From Candidatus Aenigmatarchaeota archaeon (GTDB lineage: Archaea > Aenigmatarchaeota > Aenigmatarchaeia > QMZP01): 7,881 nucleotides of DNA. Position 1 is the first letter of the stretch, and each line of letters starts with the position of its first letter. The notes beneath the pieces are model-generated. The model was given only the letters and a program-made list of their open reading frames with translations. It was not told the DNA's origin and ran no database searches. This document shows, in pieces, positions 4,413 through 7,881 of the stretch. The translations under genes and the position numbers were made by a program. The stretch is from the NCBI GenBank assembly GCA_030673725.1, contig DAOVIL010000019.1, forward strand, positions 1 to 7,881. Direction: 5' to 3'.

Positions 4413-4856
4413 ATGGCAAACGGACTGTATTCGGAAAGGGTGATGAAGCACTTCAGGAAGCCGCACAACCTGGGAAAGATGAAGGACCCGGACGGGGTCG
4501 GGAAGATAGGCAACCGGAGATGCGGGGATGTCATGTGGATATACATCAGGGTGAAGGCTAACAGGATAGCTGACATCAGGTTCCAGACCCTGGGTTGCGC
4601 TGCAGCGATAGCGTCGAGCAGCATACTGACTGACATGGCCAAAGGGAAGTCCCTTGAGGGGGCGATAAAGATAACCAGCAAGGGCCTGGCCGGCGAACTG
4701 GGGGGCCTGCCTCCTGTCAAGCTGCACTGCTCTGTCCTGGCTGCTGACGCCCTGGCAGAGGCAATATACGACTACTACAAGAGGCGCAAGAAGCCCGTCC
4801 CGAAGGGGCTCCAGAAGAGGCACGACACGCTGAAGGAGAGGGGGGAGAGTCACTAA
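4413..4856 (+). CDS. iscU: Fe-S cluster scaffold IscU
   Basis: IscU is the scaffold on which a [2Fe-2S] cluster is built from sulfur supplied by IscS and iron, then handed to apoproteins. The 147-aa protein has the three conserved cysteines C37 (in RRCGD, with D39), C62 (in LGCAAAIASSS) and C106 (in LHCSVLA, with H105), all the known cluster ligands and the assembly aspartate. It also retains LPPVK at 99-103, the motif that E. coli IscU presents to the HscA chaperone. The N-terminus YSERVMKHFRKPHNLG is typical. The C-terminus (about 120-147) is a basic helical extension, KRRKKPVPKGLQKRH, beyond the usual end of about 128 residues. It ends the regulator-iscS-iscU operon; the next gene has its own TATA-like box. 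Confidence 0.95.
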   Translation: MANGLYSERVMKHFRKPHNLGKMKDPDGVGKIGNRRCGDVMWIYIRVKANRIADIRFQTLGCAAAIASSSILTDMAKGKSLEGAIKITSKGLAGELGGLPPVKLHCSVLAADALAEAIYDYYKRRKKPVPKGLQKRHDTLKERGESH

Positions 4857-4863
4857 TTTTAAT
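4854..4863 (+). promoter_or_regulatory. TATA-like box overlapping the iscU stop codon
   Basis: TAATTTTAAT begins with the iscU TAA. Its T-rich core is centred about 24 bp upstream of the dehydrogenase ATG at 4884, predicting a leaderless message. The same octamer TAATTTTA occurs at exactly the same distance from the ribonucleotide reductase start. Confidence 0.45.
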
Positions 4864-4883
4864 CTGCTGTCGCTATATTTATT

Positions 4884-6008
4884 ATGCTGGATCATGACGA
4901 CTTCGGACCAGAGAAGGTCATAACCATATTCAACCCCAAGGTGGACCTCCATGGGATAGTTGTGATAGACAATACAGCCCTTGGCCCAGGGAAGGGAGGC
5001 ATAAGGATGACTCCCACTGTGTCTGTGGATGAGGTCATGAGGCTTGCCAGGGCCATGACCTGGAAGTGCGCCATGGCAGAGCTTCCGTTCGGGGGCGGGA
5101 AGTCAGGCATAATAGCCAACCCGAAGGAGTTCTCAGAGGAAAAGAAGAAGGAGCTCGTCGAGGCATTCGGAGAGGCCCTGAAGCAGGTGTCCCCTGAGAT
5201 ATACGTTGCAGCGCCTGACATCAACATGGCAGAGGATGAGATGAAGTGGTTCGCTGAGGCAAACGGCTCCAGCAAGTCGTGCACAGGGAAGCCAAAGGAC
5301 ATGGGAGGCCTTCCCCACGAGCTGGGCTCCACAGGATTCGGCGTCTTCCATGCAGCGAAGGTGGGGGCTGAGTACATAGGCAAGAAGCTGAAGAACGTCA
5401 CCTTTGCCGTGGAGGGCTTCGGCAATGTCGGCTGGTTCGCAGCCAAGTTCATGACAGAGGTGGGCGCCAAGCTTGTGGCTGTCTCTGACTCGAAGGGCTG
5501 CCTCTACAACCCAGAAGGGATGGACTTCAAGAAGCTGGCAGAGGTCAAGAAGGAGACCAAGTCTGTGACGAACTACAGGCCGGGAAACGTGATGCCCAAC
5601 AAGGACATACTCACGCTTCCCGTGGACATACTGATAACAGCTGCTGTGCCCGACCTGATACTGATGTCAGACGTGCCTAACGTGAAGGCCAGGCTCATAG
5701 TGGAGGGCAGCAACATACCTGCAAAGCCCGAGGTCGAGGAAGCCCTCCATAAGAAGGGCATTCTAGTCATCCCGGACTTCGTGGCGAGCGCCGGAGGGGT
5801 GATATCCTCCTACGTGGAGTACAAGGGCGGGGACGAGAAGGAGATGTGGAAGCTCATAGAGTCCAAGGTCAAGAGGAACGCCCAGATAGTCCTCAGGTCA
5901 GCCAAGGACAAGAAGATAAAGCCAAGGGACGCGGCCCTGGAGATAGCGCAGAGAAGGGTCCTGGCAAAATGCAAGACCTGCTGCACGCCGCCAAGCAGCA
6001 AAGGCTAA
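4884..6008 (+). CDS. gdhA: Glu/Leu/Phe/Val dehydrogenase family, glutamate dehydrogenase-like
   Basis: This enzyme interconverts an amino acid and its 2-oxoacid with NAD(P). The 374-aa protein has the catalytic lysine K73 in LPFGGGKSG, K61 binding the alpha-carboxylate, D112 in APDIN, and a Rossmann motif G178-F-G-N-V-G183. Substrate-choosing positions favour glutamate: K37 precedes GGIR where leucine dehydrogenases have leucine, and S309 in AGGVISS occupies the serine position that binds the side-chain carboxylate in glutamate dehydrogenases. However, the length is that of leucine dehydrogenase, because the N-terminal helical segment of typical glutamate dehydrogenases is absent. A stop (TAA at 4860) in frame upstream rules out a longer start. 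The C-terminus ends in an unusual cysteine cluster, C363-x2-C366-C367, of unknown role. Cofactor preference cannot be judged. Expression is probably leaderless. Confidence 0.88.
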   Translation: MLDHDDFGPEKVITIFNPKVDLHGIVVIDNTALGPGKGGIRMTPTVSVDEVMRLARAMTWKCAMAELPFGGGKSGIIANPKEFSEEKKKELVEAFGEALKQVSPEIYVAAPDINMAEDEMKWFAEANGSSKSCTGKPKDMGGLPHELGSTGFGVFHAAKVGAEYIGKKLKNVTFAVEGFGNVGWFAAKFMTEVGAKLVAVSDSKGCLYNPEGMDFKKLAEVKKETKSVTNYRPGNVMPNKDILTLPVDILITAAVPDLILMSDVPNVKARLIVEGSNIPAKPEVEEALHKKGILVIPDFVASAGGVISSYVEYKGGDEKEMWKLIESKVKRNAQIVLRSAKDKKIKPRDAALEIAQRRVLAKCKTCCTPPSSKG

Positions 6009-6016
6009 TTTTATTA
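6006..6016 (+). promoter_or_regulatory. TATA-like box overlapping the dehydrogenase stop codon
   Basis: TAATTTTATTA starts with the TAA of the dehydrogenase gene. Its TTTTATTA core is centred about 24 bp before the ATG at 6036, so transcription would begin at or close to the start codon. No Shine-Dalgarno site is seen. Confidence 0.45.
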
Positions 6017-6035
6017 CCCAAACCAAATATTAAAC

Positions 6036-7673
6036 ATGGCAGCTGAACTCACGCCGAACGCCCTGGTTCTTCTGAAGCAGAGGTACCTGCTGAAAGACAG
6101 CAAGGGCAGGGTGACAGAGACGCCTGAGCAGATGTTCAGGAGAGTCGCCAAAGCTGTTTCCAAAGCGGAGGGAAGGAACGCAAAGAAGTTCGAGGAGGAG
6201 TTCTTCAGGATGATGAGCAAGCTGGAGTTCCTGCCCAACAGCCCCACCATGTTCAATGCAGGCACATCCCTGGGACAGCTGTCAGCATGCTTCGTCCTTC
6301 CCATCAACGATTCCCTCACCAGCATATTCGATGCTGTCAAGCACACTGCGCTGATAGAGCAGAGCGGGGGAGGGGTCGGGCTCTCGTTCTCCAGGGTCAG
6401 GCCAGAGGGCTCGATGGTGCAGTCTTCCAAGGGCACCGCGAGCGGGCCTGTTTCCTTCATGAGGGTGTTCGACACAGTGACAGGGGTCATAAACGCAGGC
6501 GGGAAGAGGAGGGGCGCCATGATGGGCGTCCTGGACGTGGACCACCCTGACATAATGGGGTTCATAAGGTCAAAGGAGACCGGAAACGTCCTGAGCAACT
6601 TCAACATCTCTGTGGCTGTCACCGACTCGTTCATGGGAAAGGCCAGGAGGAACAGGAAGGTCTGGGACGCCATAGTGAAGGCTGCCTGGAAAGGGGGGGA
6701 CCCAGGGCTCCTCTTCATTGACGAGATAAACAGGAAGAACCCCACCAGGAAGCTGGGAAGGGTAGAGTCAACCAACCCCTGCGGCGAGGCTGTGCTTCAT
6801 CCCTACGAGAGCTGCAACCTGGGCAGCATAAACCTTACCAGGATGGTCTGCATGAAAGGCGGCAAATGCACCATAGATTGGGACATGCTCAGGAAGACCG
6901 TCAGGCTGGCTGTCAGGTTCCTGGACGATGTGATAGACGTGAACAAGTACCCGATGCCCCAGATAGAGGCCATAACCAAGGCCAACAGGAGGATAGGCCT
7001 GGGAGTGATGGGGTTCGCGGACATGCTGATAATGCTTGGCATCCCTTACGACTCAGAGAGGGCCCTGAAGGCAGCAGGAAAGCTCATGAGGTTCATAACA
7101 GAGGAGTCCCACAGGATGTCACAGGAGCTTGCCAGGAAGAAAGGCCCTTTCAGGAACATGGGGAAGAGTTCCTGGAAGAGGCCCATGAGGAACGCAACCA
7201 CAACCACCATAGCCCCGCCAGGAAGCATCTCCATAATAGCAGGCGTGTCCTCAGGCATAGAGCCCCTCTTCGCTGTCAGCTATGTCAGGAAGGTCCTGGG
7301 CGGGAAGAGGATGGTGGAGACCAACAGGCTGTTCAAGAGGATTGCCAGGGAACGCGGGTTCTACTCCAGGAAGCTCATGTCAGAGGTGGCCAGGAAAGGG
7401 ACAGTGAAAGGGGTGAAGGCAGTCCCGAAGGATATCCAGAGGCTCTTTGTGACTGCCCTGGAGATAAAGCCTGGATGGCACGTCAGGATGCAGGCCGCGT
7501 TCCAGAAGCACACTGACAACGCTGTGTCAAAGACTGTCAATTTTCCCAAGTCAGCAAAGGTGGCTGACGTGGAGAAGGCGTTCATGATGGCGCACAAGCT
7601 GAAGTGCAAGGGCATAACAGCATACAGGTACGGCTCCAAGGAGGAGCAGGTGATGTGCATAGGGTGTGAATGA
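6036..7673 (+). CDS. nrdJ: Adenosylcobalamin-dependent (class II) ribonucleotide reductase
   Basis: This enzyme reduces ribonucleotides to deoxyribonucleotides using a radical generated from adenosylcobalamin. The 545-aa protein has the catalytic set: C85 (SACFVLP) and C260 (ESCNLGSINL) as the reducible pair, and C249 within NPCGE (N247, E251) as the thiyl-radical site. FLPNSPTMFNAG, SGGGVGLSFSRVRP, GKRRGAM and PPGSISIIAGVSSGIEP are further family blocks. The last is usually PTGTIS. The C-terminus GITAYRYGSKEEQVMCIGCE carries C541-x2-C544, the swinging pair that re-reduces the active site. No ATP-cone allosteric domain and no intein are present, so it is a compact form, shorter than many class II enzymes of more than 700 residues. 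The class II call is supported by the adenosyltransferase gene 1 nt downstream. No small radical subunit is present nearby. Confidence 0.93.
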   Translation: MAAELTPNALVLLKQRYLLKDSKGRVTETPEQMFRRVAKAVSKAEGRNAKKFEEEFFRMMSKLEFLPNSPTMFNAGTSLGQLSACFVLPINDSLTSIFDAVKHTALIEQSGGGVGLSFSRVRPEGSMVQSSKGTASGPVSFMRVFDTVTGVINAGGKRRGAMMGVLDVDHPDIMGFIRSKETGNVLSNFNISVAVTDSFMGKARRNRKVWDAIVKAAWKGGDPGLLFIDEINRKNPTRKLGRVESTNPCGEAVLHPYESCNLGSINLTRMVCMKGGKCTIDWDMLRKTVRLAVRFLDDVIDVNKYPMPQIEAITKANRRIGLGVMGFADMLIMLGIPYDSERALKAAGKLMRFITEESHRMSQELARKKGPFRNMGKSSWKRPMRNATTTTIAPPGSISIIAGVSSGIEPLFAVSYVRKVLGGKRMVETNRLFKRIARERGFYSRKLMSEVARKGTVKGVKAVPKDIQRLFVTALEIKPGWHVRMQAAFQKHTDNAVSKTVNFPKSAKVADVEKAFMMAHKLKCKGITAYRYGSKEEQVMCIGCE

Positions 7674-7674
7674 T

Positions 7675-7881
7675 ATGGGAGACATATACCTCTATACAGG
7701 AGAAGGCGCAGGCAAGACCACTAATGCCTTAGGGCTGGCCTTAAGGATGGCTGGCCATAACAAGACCACTGTCATTATACAGTTCCTGAAGTGGTGGAAG
7801 AAGACAGGAGAATACAGGATGAAGGGGAGGCTGAAAGGCTATTACATCTACCAGTTCGGCAGGAAGGGCTGGAAAGGCCTC
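7675..7881 (+). CDS. cobO: Cob(I)alamin adenosyltransferase (CobA/CobO/BtuR type), 3'-truncated
   Basis: This family transfers the adenosyl group of ATP to cob(I)alamin or a precursor, making adenosylcobalamin. The 69 residues before the window end start MGDIYLYTGEGAGKTTNALG, a P-loop opening with T8-G-E-G-A-G-K14-T-T, then ALRMAGH and the strand VIIQFLKW, which match CobA/CobO. In most relatives the loop reads G-x-G-K-G-K-T-T; here the first lysine is alanine (A12). The start lies 1 nt after the ribonucleotide reductase stop, so the two are cotranscribed and the reductase receives its cofactor from a neighbour. A stretch rich in lysine, tryptophan and tyrosine follows (residues 45-69). The remaining two thirds lie beyond the window. 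With no cobalamin synthesis genes in view, salvage of imported corrinoid is likely, by inference. Confidence 0.88.
   Translation, partial: MGDIYLYTGEGAGKTTNALGLALRMAGHNKTTVIIQFLKWWKKTGEYRMKGRLKGYYIYQFGRKGWKGL

Noticed and set aside
6866..7516. Long alternative frame of 216 codons inside the ribonucleotide reductase gene
   Set aside because: It is a frame shadow in GC-rich coding DNA, with repetitive charged composition, while the overlapping frame holds all catalytic motifs of NrdJ.

Overview
The window looks like part of an archaeal chromosome. TATA-like boxes sit about 24-28 bp before several start codons, which is the leaderless arrangement. One gene encodes an archaeal-type helix-turn-helix regulator. 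Arginine is written almost only as AGG and isoleucine mostly as ATA. The small compact proteins, the AdoCbl-dependent ribonucleotide reductase and the IscS/IscU pair would fit a DPANN-like archaeon, but that placement is inference. I see no rRNA, tRNA, CRISPR array, insertion sequence or phage gene. The region is densely packed, with no gene-free stretch over about 170 bp.

Layout from left to right, plus strand unless stated. (1) A 5'-truncated Maf-type nucleotide pyrophosphatase overlaps (ATGA) a nucleoside 2-deoxyribosyltransferase/DNPH1-like protein, followed by a small three-helix membrane protein with SemiSWEET-like features. (2) After a TATA box come an 8-cysteine ferredoxin and, 1 nt later, a DUF1858-type CxxC protein. 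(3) An unrecognised 126-aa protein has its own leaderless promoter. (4) A small AT-richer orphan gene lies on the minus strand. (5) Divergent from it is an operon of HTH regulator, cysteine desulfurase IscS and scaffold IscU, the first two overlapping by ATGA and the second pair 4 nt apart. (6) A short glutamate-dehydrogenase-type amino acid dehydrogenase follows. (7) Last is a compact class II ribonucleotide reductase and the start of a cob(I)alamin adenosyltransferase, cut by the window end.

Three functional groupings stand out. IscS and IscU form a minimal Fe-S assembly unit, and the regulator in front of them carries four C-terminal cysteines and has a perfect inverted repeat at its presumed transcription start, so it is a candidate Fe-S or metal-sensing autoregulator. 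The ribonucleotide reductase needs adenosylcobalamin and is followed 1 nt later by the enzyme family that makes it. The Maf and deoxyribosyltransferase-like pair suggests removal of abnormal nucleotides.

Most individual proteins belong to known families. The least explained parts are the regulatory interval 2719-2888 (near-identical divergent BRE/TATA elements, a 13-bp direct repeat with a 20-bp period, and two palindromes at the predicted start sites), the minus-strand orphan, and the 126-aa unknown protein.
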